Shown: positions 1-10,547, counted from the first letter of the stretch. The stretch: DNA of 64,000 nucleotides from Trachythela sp. YZ-2020 (GCA_016169945.1 JADLSH010000164.1:496001-560000); one strand, 5' to 3'. A program made the numbers and translations. The notes: generated by a model not told the origin, from the letters alone.

Positions 1-528
1 CCTTTACTACGGGTCGTAATACGATGACACTAAGAGTGACCTAGTTAAGTTGTTTCATGACGGCTTAGATCAAGGGAGCACGCCAGAAGCTCTCAAATGC
101 AACGAATTCTGATATAGCATACAGTCAAAAATATATATCAGTGTCATAAACAGTGTCACGGACGTGTTGCGTTGCAGGAATATTTTTTGGAGACTTCATG
201 CATACAGGTATATTTTTAGTTTCTTTGACCTGCACACGTCCGGTCACTTTTCTAATAGTCCATCCCTAAAGCTACTCTACATGTGATAAAACTGCATGCG
301 TACATTTTAAGAGGAGTAATTGAATCTCATCGTGTCAGTCTACTGAAATCGGAGACATGAAGCAGCAGATAAGCCACTTGTTTAATTTAACCACCCTGAA
401 ACATCAAACATCTATCTCTAGCTAGCATTATAATCTTACCACTGGCGTTCTCAGCTCGGTTAATAAAATCTTCTACATCGGATATTATTTTTTCCATTAC
501 TTGTTCATCTAAAACAGAAAAAAATGCG
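1..528. other. No gene seen; AT-rich intergenic
   Basis: I see no convincing coding region, RNA gene or element boundary here. The stretch is AT-rich and contains only short open frames without recognisable motifs. Confidence 0.5.
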
Positions 529-880
529 CCGTGTGAGGGTACTAATTCCGCTCGGATAATTGGCTAATCTTAAAAATTGTTAACATTGACTAATCTTAAA
601 AATTGTTTTAGTATTAATTCAAATGTGTTATATAGAAAAGAAGCAACATATTTTATCTAAAAAACTTCATAGTATAAAAATACTGTTCAAAAAACTGTTG
701 AAGTTTTATGACAATTTCGAAACGTTTTCCGAGACGTCTAAGATTGAATTTTACAGTAAATCAAAGCCAAAAGAGAACAAAATAACATACCTACTTTATA
801 TAGTTGGGCAATTGGTCATTTTATTGTTAAAAGTCGTCACTATTTTACCAGTTTGTACAGAAAAAAAAAGAAATATGCAG
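529..880 (+). repeat. Dispersed repeat copy, related to 54.45-56.29 kb
   Basis: The segment beginning with the words 'gtgagggtactaattccgc' and the following AT-rich block (608-870) are closely matched, in the same order and orientation, at about 54451-54480 and 56050-56290. In the distal copy the two parts are separated by hAT-type insertions. The 101-codon open frame at 623-928 lies inside this repeat and has no recognisable protein features, so I do not call it a gene. The class of the repeat is not identified. Confidence 0.6.
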
Positions 881-931
881 TATTTAATACAGTCACAGAA
901 TACTGACATACAGAAGTGTGACTGCTGATTA

Positions 932-1780
932 AAAAAAATGCGTAAGGCGTTGTTTGGAAAAAAGCTGCCATGTTCTTAGCAAGTGCGCCCCAGTCACGTC
1001 AATCCTGCCCCATGACGAGTGTACGCGATTTTGAATGCATATTATCTGGGGGTCAGAGTGGTCTCGAAATGCACCGATAGTGTTTCAGAACCCTCAGATT
1101 TTCAAAATTTTCCGGGGGAGCACCCCCCTTACTAGAGATTCTCGGCCTTTGACCTCGAACAGGTTAGTCACACCAATGAAAATTTTGAAAATGGTCGGTA
1201 AATTGATATAAGATTGATAGTTGTCGGTTTTTGCCAAAGCGGAAAGCGGTCGGTAAATTTTATAATTTCAAACAACCACAGAGTGAGCCGTCGGCAGCAA
1301 TTTGCTCATCCAGGATTGCACTTTTGCTCATACTCTAGCTACTTTTTGCAGAGCCAACTACAATCAACTCATCTCTAATAGTTTGTCGTTATTTTCACAT
1401 TGTAAATATTATTTCAAAACTTGGGGAAGTGCGTTAAAACTCTTGAATTCTTAGGTGTAAAAACTTCCCAATTTTTTATTAAATATCCTTTCAGGAAGCA
1501 CGGAAAATGCACTTCTGAGGCTTCAAAAATGTGAAGAGCATGCCCCCAGACCCCCAAATTACGCCCCCAATAACAATTTGCTGAACCAAAATGCGTGACG
1601 GACTAGTAACGTTGTGCGGTCGCTGAGGCTTAACAACTAATCATAGTATCGATTTTTTTGCCCTGAGTCGTCGGTAAATTTTGGAATGAGCACCCCCCTG
1701 CCCCCCCCCTCCAGTGGAAACGTTCTCGGTACGCCACTGCTGATTATGAATTTGGACAGCGAAAGTAAGACCTCACATTT
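932..1780. repeat. Mobile-element remnant, no gene
   Basis: The stretch holds GC-rich runs (ccccc) and a right-end-like sequence 'ggtacgccactg' near 1730 that resembles the hAT-type ends elsewhere in the window, but no matching left end or target duplication was found. Positions about 1015-1110 are repeated in reverse orientation at about 33030-33135. This is most likely a decayed DNA-transposon copy. Confidence 0.45.
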
Positions 1781-1947
1781 CTAGAAAATCTCTCCCTTCC
1801 AGCTCGCGCTTTCGGCCAAACCTTGACGCCTCGCATGTTCCCTGTTTTGAAGAAACGGTGGAGACACGTGAAGAATTTCGTGATTTTCAAAAGTGTTCAG
1901 TTTGCCGCTTCCGTGTAGACTTGCTACAGGTCGACTCGAATTATTTA

Positions 1948-2001
1948 GACGCGCGGTAAAGCCCATACGCGCGGTAAAGCCCAGACGCGCGGTAAAGCCC
2001 T
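1948..2001 (+). repeat. 18-bp tandem repeat, 3 copies
   Basis: Three consecutive copies of an 18-bp unit containing 'acgcgcggtaaagccc' with one or two substitutions. The same unit with the neighbouring 'acttgctacaagtcgac' word occurs at about 33785-33835, so it belongs to a dispersed repeat family and not to a CRISPR-like array. Confidence 0.8.
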
Positions 2002-2026
2002 TGGCTGCGGAGGCGTTGCGTAGTCG

Positions 2027-2966
2027 CAAAATAGAATATAGAATAGAAAAGCTTTATTTAAACACGCTAACCATTTTCAACCTATATGCTGATTTCCACA
2101 AGGGGCGTGTACGATAATAAGATTACAAAAATATGGTATAGATGGTAATACAGCATATAGTAAGAAAGTTATATAGGTACAAGAATATAAGGTATAGAAA
2201 AACGTACAGTGAAACATATCTATTTACAAATCTCTATATCATTCAAAAATGTGAGTAGTGATTTTAGTTTCAAAAGACATGAGGGAGTTGCTCTCCCTAA
2301 TTTCATTTGGTAAAGAGTTCCAAATGTGTGCCCCGTCAAACATGAAACTTTTTTTCATGCTATTAGTACGTGGCTGTGGTAAGCAAAGAGTACTTTTAAT
2401 ATCTCGAAGTTCATAATTTGTCATTTCATTTTTGAAAGTAAGTAAATCAGTAAGTGATTTAGGACCCATTTTATTCAACAATTTAAACATCAGTTTTGAC
2501 TTGGAATTATTATCATTGCTCATATTCATTATGATTCGAGCAGCTCTGTTTTGGAGCTTTTGGAGGCGTTTTGATTGTGTTGCACCAAACACATCCCATA
2601 CTTCATAGCAATAAGTAAAGTGTGGGCGAACAATAGAATTATATATAGAAACAAGCGTATCTTTCTCAACAAATTATTTTACTCGATGCTATTTTCTTGC
2701 AAACTTTTTCATTATTATTCTTCCAAGACAAATGCTGGTCGACAGTCACTCCAAGAGTTTTGCAATCGTAAACATTGGTTTAGATCCAATTAACATAAAT
2801 TCAGTTTTAGCTACATTTAAACTTAGTTTATTGGTAATTAACCATTTCCTAAGTTTTTCAACATCATTTATAGATTGACCAGTAGCTGTTAGGTTTGTAT
2901 CATCAGCAAACAATCTAGGTTTTGTTTTGTTTTGTTTAAACACTGAGGCAGGTCATTAATATATAA
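2027..2966 (-). mobile_element. LINE A, 3' half (RT C-terminus and 3' tail)
   Basis: This is the 3' portion of a minus-strand non-LTR retrotransposon of the CR1/L2/Jockey group. Translating the minus strand gives the RT segment with FADDT (about 2885) followed by the 'LSLNVAKTEFMLIGS' block, and at 2239-2592 the typical C-terminal region with LQKLQNRAARII and WNSLPNEIR. The frame is broken between these two pieces, so the copy is not intact. The element ends in an AATAAAGC-type tail with short ATTCTAT repeats near 2030. It is continuous with 8979-10465 once the BEL insertion is removed: the joined sequence passes through the RT motif around LLFLLY/IND. Confidence 0.85.
2239..2592 (-). pseudogene. 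LINE A RT C-terminal fragment
   Basis: A 117-codon frame covers the end of a LINE reverse transcriptase ORF. Its sequence pattern (LQKLQNRAARII, later PRTNSMKK and WNSLPNEIR) matches the conserved C-terminal module of CR1/Jockey-type elements; the same module closes LINE B at 53.9-54.26 kb. It is separated from the upstream RT piece by frame breaks and cannot act alone. It is a remnant, not a host gene. Confidence 0.85.
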
Positions 2967-3248
2967 TGTCGGGAATTGCTGTCCCCAACACTATAAATCA
3001 CTCACACTTTACGTTTTTAAGGTTTTTTATTCACGGTTCTCCTCGCGCTTCGGCGTTCGTCGCTTTACCTACACAATTTCTCTATTCTACATACTTTTTT
3101 TTCTTATGCTGTCAATCATCTTTAGTTCCATCAACGATCACGACATTACTTGCTTAATCTTATTTTCCTGCTTAAAAGTTCTATAATTAAAGGTTCAATT
3201 TAGGTTACTATATCAACGTTAATTAACTATGTCTATCACTTTCCAACA
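2967..3248 (-). repeat. BEL 3' LTR
   Basis: Starts tgtcggg and ends ttccaaca on the plus strand. It is the 3' LTR because the element reads on the minus strand. It differs from the other LTR only by one base in a T run near 3100. Confidence 0.93.
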
Positions 3249-3258
3249 CCCTCCCCCT
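3249..3258 (-). other. BEL polypurine tract
   Basis: The minus strand reads AGGGGGAGGG directly before the 3' LTR, the expected place and composition of the plus-strand primer of an LTR retrotransposon. Confidence 0.8.
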
Positions 3259-3409
3259 ATTTGCTACCTAATGGTTGCAAATATACAATTAACGTTACTA
3301 GATTGTATGGCTTTAACAAAACGAGTTATAATATAAATTTAGATAAAAATTGCTTGTTCTCAAAAGTTCAGACAAGTCAATATACACTTCTCCATGCTTC
3401 CTTAATGTT

Positions 3410-6343
3410 CTACTCGTCCCCTTGGTCTTCTGCGATGTCTTGCATTCGAATCGTTGCAGCTGCAGCCGCGTCTCGCTTCGGTCTGTACACCTGTGCATTC
3501 GGGTCCAGTCTGCTCGCGTCTTGTGTCGCTGGCTTTGTCCGATCACACGAAAGCTCCAACGGATAGAGGTGTTGCACGGCTCGTTCGAGGTGACTTTTAC
3601 CCGCTCGCAGTCTTGCCACTCGCACAACTCCGTCACGGCCTTCGATTAGATTTTCAACGATCCCCAATTTCCACTTGTTGCGATCTCGTTCATCCGACTT
3701 AATTATAACTACGTCGCCGACTTTCAACGAAAACTTCTTGTTGTTGTGCTTGAGGTTGTGCCTTTCTCGCAATCCTTTCAAATACTCCCCCGTCCATCTT
3801 TTCCACATCATCTCCTTGCACTTTTCAAACCTCTTGGCAGTTTTTCTGAGGTCTGGTTCGTCGATGTCGTTGCAATCCGGCGTCGGGATCTGATTTGGTC
3901 GGTTGAACATCAGTGCGTTGGGTGTTAATACGGGTAGTTGCACGTCGTCTTCTACATAGCTGAGCGGTCTGTTGTTCAGCGATACTTCGATGTCTAGCAA
4001 TAGGTCTTGTAAAGCGTTCCAGGTGAGTAAGGTGCTTCCACCAGCTTTGTACAACGCTTGTTTTACTAGCCCAACGATTCTCTCGAACTGACCTCCCCAC
4101 CACGGTGCTCTGCTGGTGTTGAACTGCCACTTAATCTCGTGCTTCGCGAGCCAGTCGTGCAATCGCTCATCTCTCATTATTTTCTTGAGCCATTTCGCTG
4201 CAGCCACGAAGGTCTTGGCATTATCCGAGTATATCTTTTCCGGTCGTCCTCGTCTCGCTATTAGGCGTTTTAGACTCCCCAAGAACTCGGTTGTTTCTTG
4301 ATTTGGCAACAACTCTAGGTATACTGCTCGGGTCAGACTGCAAGCATACAGTATGATGTAAGCTTTAGCTTCACGTCTTCCTCTCGTCAGGTATCTTATG
4401 GGTCCAGCGTAGTCCACTCCAACTACTTGGAACGCTGTGGTGCCTTCGGTTCTATCTCTGGGAAGGTTTCCGGTTGCTGGGGTTGCTACAGCAATCGCTC
4501 GAAACCGTTTGCATGTGCAGCATTTCTTCGTAACTCGCTTGGCAATACTCCTTAGACGTGAGGCCCAGTATTTCTCTCTGAACTTTGCCATCGTCATTCC
4601 GACTCCTCCATGGCAGCTGAGCTTGTGGGCGTGCATCACGATCTTTTCGGTTAACAACTCGTTATCTGGCAGGTACACAGGATAATGACCTTGTATTCTA
4701 CCGTGGCATTCGTAGATATCGTCTTCGTTCTTTTGAAGATTCAACCGTTGTTGGTCTTCTTTGAAGTTTCTCGTTTCTTCGTTGCGTGATTGAACCTTCT
4801 TTACCCAGAATTTCGCTGCTTTCTCTGTCTCTTCAGCTGTCAAGGGTCCAACGTTCTTTCCTCTTTGACCGTTTCTTGCGTTGTTTGCAAACCGATACAT
4901 TGTCGCTGTAACTCGTACTGCTTTCCAGTAGTCGTATTTTTGCAAGAGCTGATCTAACTCATCTTGTACTGGTAGTGCAACGGCGAATAACTCTTTTACT
5001 GCCTTTGCCTCGGCTTGTGAATCACTCGTATCTTGCGTGATGAGATTTGGTGGCCATTTCTCTTGGTCAAGAAGCCAATCTGGCCCTCTCCACCAAAGGT
5101 TGGCTGATTTGCTTACGTCACCGCCTCGGCTGCCAAGGTCTGCTGGGTTATCTTGTGACGTCACGTGCCTCCATTCGATGTAACTTTTATCCTGAATTCG
5201 CTTCACACGGTTTCCAACGAACTGTTTGTAGTCGCCGTTTCCGCGAATCCAGTGTAGGGCAACGGTGCTGTCCAACCATCCCACGACGCGTTGTACAGGA
5301 AAACCTTGTAGAGATTCTTTGACGTTGTGTACCAAGTTGGTGGCCATGTGACCAGATACCAATTCAAGCCTCGGTATGGTGAGCCCTTTCTTTGCTAGTC
5401 GTGATTTCGCTGTAACCAAACCACGAGTAACCCCAGACGGTTGTTTCACTATTGCATACACGGCGGCTGAAACTCCGATCCCACTTGCGTCACCAAAGGC
5501 ATGTAATTCGATGGACTGGATTGGTTCTTCGGGCTTCGCAAGACTTCTCGATACGGTAACGTCGCGTGGAAGGTTTTGCTCATATTTCAGCCATTTGTTT
5601 CGTAGACCACTTGGTAAGGGTGCATCCCAAGCAATTTTAAGGTCACAAGCATCTCGGTATAGGGTCTTTCCAGTTAGGGTCAATGGGGATACCAACCCCA
5701 GGGGGTCGTAGATCCTCGCCATCTTTCCTAGAATTCCTCTCTTGGTTTCGTCTGCTGAGTCGCTAGGAATGTTCACTTGAATTTTGTCTTGCTGTTTGTT
5801 CCAAGTTAGTCCGAGTAACTTTGTTTCTCCCTCTTTGACTCCAAGTTGCTGTTTGGCGTACGTCTGGTTCTCCCCCATTCCTGTCGCGTTGTCCGATTCT
5901 ATTTCCTTCACGTTGGAATGCCATTTATGCAGTTCGAACGCAGCTTCGTGAAAGACGTCTTTTGCAGTTCGCTTCAACTCGAGAGCCTTGCTTGTGGTAT
6001 TTGCTCCGCTAATGAGGTCGTCTACGTACAAGCTTCTCTCTATCTCCTCAACTAGCTTGGGATATTTGGGTTTAAGGCTTTTCAAATGTTCCTTGATTAC
6101 ACCAGCGAGTAGAAATGGAGATGGTGCCAAACCGAAAAGTGCTCGGGTGAATCGTAGGACCTCTACTTCCTTCGTTTGCAGGTCTTTCAGCCAGTGAAAC
6201 CGCAGTGCGTCTCGTTCGTTCTCCCGAATTCGTATCTGCAGAAATGCTTGTTTTAGGTCTCCACCACTGCGACTGCATGGAATCTGTTTCGTACCAATAC
6301 GTTCCATAGAATGTTTTGTAAAACGGGTCCCGTCTCCAGACAA
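3410..6343 (-). CDS. BEL pol: RT, RNase H, integrase
   Basis: This 977-codon frame carries the larger part of a BEL/Pao polyprotein. In order it shows the RT motif LKQAFLQIRI, the catalytic LYVDDLISG box, an RNase H region (HAFGDASGIG, LDSTVALHW), a zinc-binding integrase N-terminus (HxxxxH with CxxC in KKCCTCKRFR), and the DDE core (VVGVDYAGP, YSDNAKTF, GGQFERIVG). A C-terminal integrase segment follows. The RT start continues in another frame from the upstream ORF; the break is around 6255-6265 beside a short G run. The enzyme would copy the element RNA and insert the cDNA. The first Met is arbitrary because the frame belongs to a longer polyprotein. Confidence 0.92.
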   Translation of the reverse strand: MSGDGTRFTKHSMERIGTKQIPCSRSGGDLKQAFLQIRIRENERDALRFHWLKDLQTKEVEVLRFTRALFGLAPSPFLLAGVIKEHLKSLKPKYPKLVEEIERSLYVDDLISGANTTSKALELKRTAKDVFHEAAFELHKWHSNVKEIESDNATGMGENQTYAKQQLGVKEGETKLLGLTWNKQQDKIQVNIPSDSADETKRGILGKMARIYDPLGLVSPLTLTGKTLYRDACDLKIAWDAPLPSGLRNKWLKYEQNLPRDVTVSRSLAKPEEPIQSIELHAFGDASGIGVSAAVYAIVKQPSGVTRGLVTAKSRLAKKGLTIPRLELVSGHMATNLVHNVKESLQGFPVQRVVGWLDSTVALHWIRGNGDYKQFVGNRVKRIQDKSYIEWRHVTSQDNPADLGSRGGDVSKSANLWWRGPDWLLDQEKWPPNLITQDTSDSQAEAKAVKELFAVALPVQDELDQLLQKYDYWKAVRVTATMYRFANNARNGQRGKNVGPLTAEETEKAAKFWVKKVQSRNEETRNFKEDQQRLNLQKNEDDIYECHGRIQGHYPVYLPDNELLTEKIVMHAHKLSCHGGVGMTMAKFREKYWASRLRSIAKRVTKKCCTCKRFRAIAVATPATGNLPRDRTEGTTAFQVVGVDYAGPIRYLTRGRREAKAYIILYACSLTRAVYLELLPNQETTEFLGSLKRLIARRGRPEKIYSDNAKTFVAAAKWLKKIMRDERLHDWLAKHEIKWQFNTSRAPWWGGQFERIVGLVKQALYKAGGSTLLTWNALQDLLLDIEVSLNNRPLSYVEDDVQLPVLTPNALMFNRPNQIPTPDCNDIDEPDLRKTAKRFEKCKEMMWKRWTGEYLKGLRERHNLKHNNKKFSLKVGDVVIIKSDERDRNKWKLGIVENLIEGRDGVVRVARLRAGKSHLERAVQHLYPLELSCDRTKPATQDASRLDPNAQVYRPKRDAAAAATIRMQDIAEDQGDE

Positions 6344-8088
6344 TCGTTAAGTGAGGGTACGTTGGGATTAACACGCGCTGACGCATCGTACACTATTCTC
6401 ATCTTTGTCGTTTCAGCAGATTCTCGGACTACTGGCTTGTGAGGGATGTAAAACTCCTTGCCTTTCGCGTCGTTCTCGGCACGTTCAACTATCCCTCGCT
6501 CGAGTTGCTCTTGGATGATTTTGTCGTACTGTTCGAGTGTTTCTTGCTTCTCTAACTTCCGTACCAAGCTGTTAAGGCGTTTCATGCTGCCATCCTTGTT
6601 GTTTGGAAGTGGGGGGTGATTTCCCTTCCACGGAAGGCTCGTCTCGTACCACCCCTCCGGATTCTGCGTTAATTGTTCCTTAAATTCCTCGTACACAAAT
6701 CCCTGGTCGCCGGTCGCTGTGTCCTTCAGCCCAAGGACGTCTAACCTGCACAATTCCTCGTAGTCAGTGGGGCCAGTTTGTGTCAACAGTACTTTGGAAA
6801 GGTCGATTTCTTTGCCGGGGGAAAGGATCGTCCATCCGAATTTCGTTAATTCGGCAACAGGCTCGCTCGGTCGTCCAATCTTCGGTTTGGTTTCGGTCTT
6901 TATGCGTGCGTACTCACTTGCACCCAGGATCAGGTGCACTGGAAGTTCCGGTTTTTCGTCCGTATCATGCATTTCTACGTCACTCAAATGCTGGAACTTT
7001 GCTAAGGTTTCGCGGTATCTTGGGTTTTTCAATGTCAACAGTACTTTCCGGTCGACTTTCGTGACTTCGGTATCTAACTTAAAATCACATTCAAAGTTGT
7101 TGATCGACAGATTGTAAACACTGATCGTTTTGTTGACAGATCCTAACATCATTTCGATACGTTTGAATTCTTGTCTAGATGGTTTGGCATGGACCAGATC
7201 TAGAAGAGTCGATGACGCATAGGAACTTCCCGCTCCAGTGTCTAGTAACGCGCGGCACGCAATTCCATCAACTTTAACAATAACTACGGGGTAGGTAACC
7301 ATTGCGTTCTCGGTACTTGAAGCTGTCAACAGTACGCCTGAGTTTTCATTTCCGCTAGCGCCACGACCCTCGCAAATACTCGCGTGATGGTGTCGCTTGC
7401 ATTTTTGGCATGCCGTGCGAGATTTACATTCCGATGCTTTGTGATTCGGTCGAGCGCAGTTAAAACACAGTTGTTTAGAGCTTAATACTCGTTTTCTATC
7501 GACTGTTCGTTCGACTTTCTTACAATCTACGGGTCGGTGATCAGTTCCGTCACAGTATACACATGCTCTTTGACTTTGGACTCTAAATTCACGATCTTCT
7601 TGTCTCGTATTGAAATTCCTATCTCGCTTGAAAGGTAATTGGGGGTGTTTGTTTACATGCTCTCTACATGAGGTCTTAACAGGGTTGCGCACCGTCCATT
7701 TTCGCAAAGCCTCGACTAGATTTGTAAACTTCCACTCCTGCCAGTCATCGTCCATACGGACCAGGTCCCCTCGTATTCCCTCTAATTTATCTATCGTGGC
7801 TCTGACATAGCCATTTACTTCGCTAAGTTTTCCCATGGTTTCTAAAGACTGTACATTGTACATGAGTGTCTCGTAAAACTCGTGTATTTTCGATGGCTGG
7901 CAGCCGTGAATATTAGGCAATGAAAATATATTTTGTACATAACTATTCACTATTTCACTAGGATTGCCATACCTGGTTTGTAGGATGTTTCTCGCTCTCT
8001 CGTAGCCTTCCGTCGTAAACGGTAATCCTTGTATTGAGACTCTGACCTTTGGTACGACTAGTTCTTTCAGATAAGAGAACTTTGTCAC
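6253..8088 (-). CDS. BEL gag C-terminus, protease and RT start
   Basis: A 611-codon frame, open upstream of its first Met to about 8200, where it continues the BEL gag core. It contains gag sequence, then three Cys/His clusters (CVYCDGTDHRPVDC, CFNCARPNHKASEC, CQKCKRHHHASIC), then the aspartic protease active site ALLDTGAGSS, and ends at the N-terminal edge of RT. Gag forms the particle, the knuckles bind RNA, and the protease processes the polyprotein. It is joined to neighbours by two frame changes, which in BEL elements is unusual because gag-pol is normally one frame. Confidence 0.88.
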   Translation of the reverse strand: MTKFSYLKELVVPKVRVSIQGLPFTTEGYERARNILQTRYGNPSEIVNSYVQNIFSLPNIHGCQPSKIHEFYETLMYNVQSLETMGKLSEVNGYVRATIDKLEGIRGDLVRMDDDWQEWKFTNLVEALRKWTVRNPVKTSCREHVNKHPQLPFKRDRNFNTRQEDREFRVQSQRACVYCDGTDHRPVDCKKVERTVDRKRVLSSKQLCFNCARPNHKASECKSRTACQKCKRHHHASICEGRGASGNENSGVLLTASSTENAMVTYPVVIVKVDGIACRALLDTGAGSSYASSTLLDLVHAKPSRQEFKRIEMMLGSVNKTISVYNLSINNFECDFKLDTEVTKVDRKVLLTLKNPRYRETLAKFQHLSDVEMHDTDEKPELPVHLILGASEYARIKTETKPKIGRPSEPVAELTKFGWTILSPGKEIDLSKVLLTQTGPTDYEELCRLDVLGLKDTATGDQGFVYEEFKEQLTQNPEGWYETSLPWKGNHPPLPNNKDGSMKRLNSLVRKLEKQETLEQYDKIIQEQLERGIVERAENDAKGKEFYIPHKPVVRESAETTKMRIVYDASARVNPNVPSLNDCLETGPVLQNILWNVLVRNRFHAVAVVET

Positions 8089-8171
8089 TGGTGGGACGTC
8101 TGTCTTGTGGATTTCGGCTTCAAACTGGTTCCAAAACCGTAACCAATCGGCGTGACTACCATCGAACTTCG

Positions 8172-8675
8172 TTATTTGCAGCTTTTGTAAACGTACGTTC
8201 GATTTCTGTCCTGGACACTCGAAGTCTTTGCGCGTTCTTCGACCATTTTCTTCTCGTAATCTAGTTGCAATTCTAATTTCTCTTTATCATATTTCAATTG
8301 CTCTTGGTACTTTTCCTCTCTCGTTCGAGCTGCGTCGTTTTCTTTCCGTTGTAATTCCTGTTTCGCAACCGTCTCTAACACCGTCTCTATTTCAGATATA
8401 GCCTCGGTTATCGGCTCAATATCCTTTTTCATTCCTACCGTCCATTCACGCACTTCTTCGGCTTTACAACCTTCGCCTAATTTTGCTTCTTGTATTCGCA
8501 CTTTGATGTCATGGAGCTCCTGTAGCTTGTCGCATAATGTTTTCTTTTGTCGTTCGATATCGACAACTTTACTTCGGCCAAGTATTTCCTTCGTCTCGTC
8601 GTTTGTAAGGTTTAACACACCGAATTTTGTCTGAAAAAGCTTTAAAAGCTCCTCGGATGACTGCGTCTCAGACAT
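8172..8675 (-). CDS. BEL gag N-terminal segment
   Basis: The frame begins at a Met (MSETQSSEELL) just inside the 5' LTR; a longer frame starting within the LTR also exists, but the internal Met is the better start because it follows the presumed primer site. The product is charged and predicted coiled-coil (many E, K, Q; long helical stretches around EKYQEQLKYDKEKLELQ), as is usual for BEL gag N-termini. The frame closes near 8172 while gag continues in a second frame, so there is a frame break close to 8190. Confidence 0.8.
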   Translation of the reverse strand: MSETQSSEELLKLFQTKFGVLNLTNDETKEILGRSKVVDIERQKKTLCDKLQELHDIKVRIQEAKLGEGCKAEEVREWTVGMKKDIEPITEAISEIETVLETVAKQELQRKENDAARTREEKYQEQLKYDKEKLELQLDYEKKMVEERAKTSSVQDRNRTYVYKSCK

Positions 8676-8695
8676 CCCGTCGGAGGTGCCACTTG

Positions 8696-8978
8696 TGTCG
8701 GGAATTGCTGTCCCCAACACTATAAATCACTCACACTTTACGTTTTTAAGGTTTTTTATTCACGGTTCTCCTCGCGCTTCGGCGTTCGTCGCTTTACCTA
8801 CACAATTTCTCTATTCTACATACTTTTTTTATCTTATGCTGTCAATCATCTTTAGTTCCATCAACGATCACGACATTACTTGCTTAATCTTATTTTCCTG
8901 CTTAAAAGTTCTATAATTAAAGGTTCAATTTAGGTTACTATATCAACGTTAATTAACTATGTCTATCACTTTCCAACA
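8696..8978 (-). repeat. BEL 5' LTR
   Basis: The 283-bp partner of 2967-3248, with TG/CA ends and 4-bp flank ataa. It is the promoter-bearing LTR for minus-strand transcription. A possible primer site starting TGGCACC lies 4 nt inside the LTR edge, but I cannot match it to a specific tRNA. Confidence 0.93.
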
Positions 8979-10465
8979 ATAACAAAAAGAGTAAAGGCCC
9001 TAAAATAGAGTCTTCTCTCTGATGAGATAGTTCCATTTACTTGGCATTTCTGGGTGTGATTCATCAAGTACGATTTTAGTAGAGATAAAGCATCTCCTTT
9101 TACGCCATAAAGTTCGAGTTTTTTTAGTAAAATCTGGTGATCGACAGTATCAAACGCTTTTTTAAGTCAATTAGTACTATTAAGTTGAATAGTTTTTTGT
9201 CAATATTCATATACCAACTATTAGTACAGTCTAATAATGCTGTAGCAATTGAGTGAGATTTACGAAAGCCAAATTGACAATCACTAAGTAGTTTAAATTT
9301 TGTCAAAATATAGTTGGTCAAAAAAATTATTTCCATAATTTTGCTAACAGCTGGCAAAACAGAAATTGGTCTGTAGTTACCAGGCATATTTTTGGGTCAT
9401 TTTTATAAAGAGGTGATACTCTTGCCATTTTCCACTCATCAGGGAAAGTGCATAGTGCAATAGCCTAATTAAAGATATAAGTTAATGAGCTGGCTATAGC
9501 AGGTGCTGCTAGTTTTAAAATTTTACTTGAAATTTTATCAATGCCAGTCGCTTTTGCACTGGAAAGGCCATGCAGGAGATGGTAAACTTTGTTGGTAATA
9601 ATTGACTCAAATCCTGTGAATTCTGATTTAGGTTTCTTAATATATTCTTGAAAATTGCAATTTGACATATCAATTTTGCTAGCTAAGTCAGAACCAATAT
9701 TTGAAAAGAATTCATTGAAGCCCTCTGCAATGTCTTTAGAATTTGTTAAATTAATATTGCCATTTATATTCAACTCATTCACTTTTGTTGGTTTGTTTTG
9801 TTTGCCCAGTAAATTGTTTATTGTTTTCCAAGCCTCTTTTGGATTTTGAGCAGCAATTTTCTTGGAGTAATAATCCTTTTTGGCCTTTCTTATTTGTATA
9901 TTACTTTTATTTCTGGTTTGTTTATACACTTCCCAATCTGTTTCAAAGTTTTTCACTATGGCTTTTCTCTTAAATCCATCCCTAATCCATGGGACCTTTT
10001 TTGATTTGATCCTTTTGTGTTGAATAGGTGCATGTTTATTTAGTACTTCCGTAAACAATTTCTTCCAAATCTCCCACATAGAATTTGGATTATCTGCGAA
10101 AAAGTACACATATTCATACTGACTAATCAAATCCTCAACAAATTTTTGCCCATCAAAGTTTTCCATATTTCTCATTTCCATTATGTTTTTATCTTGTTTC
10201 TTAGAAATATGTATTTTTCTGATAGCATATACCAAGCTATGATCACTGATTCCTGTATGTATGACACCAGAATCTGAGATTTTCTCTGGTGTTAGTAACT
10301 ATATGATCAATGAGGCTGGAGGTTGTCATGGTTACCCGAGTAGCTTCCTTAATTAATTGTGACAATTGATACAATTCATACAGTGATTTAATTTTATTTG
10401 GTTGGGGTATCAGCTTCTGTTTTAAGCATGTCACAATTTAAATCACCGACTCGAATCCTAGCCGG
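8979..10465 (-). mobile_element. LINE A, 5' part (endonuclease end and RT N-half)
   Basis: Minus-strand frames at 10243-10434 (SLIDHIVTN, with VGDLNCDM just upstream), 9465-10235 and 9124-9387 (NYRPISVLP, CQFGFRKSHS) give the end of an APE-type endonuclease and the first half of RT. The sequence loses LINE similarity near 10465, so the copy is 5'-truncated inside the endonuclease. At least two frame breaks (about 9170 and 9390) are one-base shortfalls in A runs. The DNA runs into the BEL insertion at 8978 and resumes at 2966. Confidence 0.85.
9465..10235 (-). pseudogene. LINE A linker and RT N-terminal fragment
   Basis: A 256-codon frame from the region between endonuclease and RT of a CR1/Jockey-type LINE. 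It contains the conserved linker pattern (HAPIQHKRIKSKKVPWI, then KKDYYSKKI and PKEAWKTINNLLG) and the beginning of RT (SSAKATGIDKISSKILK). It matches LINE B's corresponding segment (SHAPLITRKV, WKTLKKILP, RKAMGLDYIHSKLIK). It is part of a truncated, interrupted element and has no independent function. Confidence 0.85.
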
Positions 10466-10547
10466 TGGGTGTTAGCCAATCAGATTTAAGAATTGGCCGT
10501 ACATAGGCGTACCTGTCAACACTCAAGTATCGATGGCTTTTCCTATT

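Larger units (their letters stand above)
2967..8978 (-). mobile_element. BEL/Pao LTR retrotransposon, complete
   Basis: A 6.0-kb element transcribed from the minus strand. It has two LTRs of 282 and 283 bp beginning TG and ending CA, a 4-bp target duplication (ataa) and an internal region with gag, aspartic protease, RT, RNase H and integrase. The retrovirus-like order PR-RT-RH-IN, the zinc knuckles and the RT box LYVDDLISG identify BEL/Pao. The LTRs differ by a single-base indel, so the insertion is young. It landed inside the RT domain of LINE A. Two frame breaks interrupt the polyprotein; at least one lies in a short G run. Confidence 0.93.

Noticed and set aside
623..928. 101-residue protein
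   Set aside because: It lies inside a dispersed repeat whose second copy does not keep the frame, and it has no motif.
1948..2001. CRISPR-like array
   Set aside because: The repeats are directly adjacent with no spacers and the DNA is eukaryotic.
8672..8692. Named tRNA primer for the BEL element
   Set aside because: TGGCACC is suitably placed but I could not match the following bases to a known tRNA 3' end.
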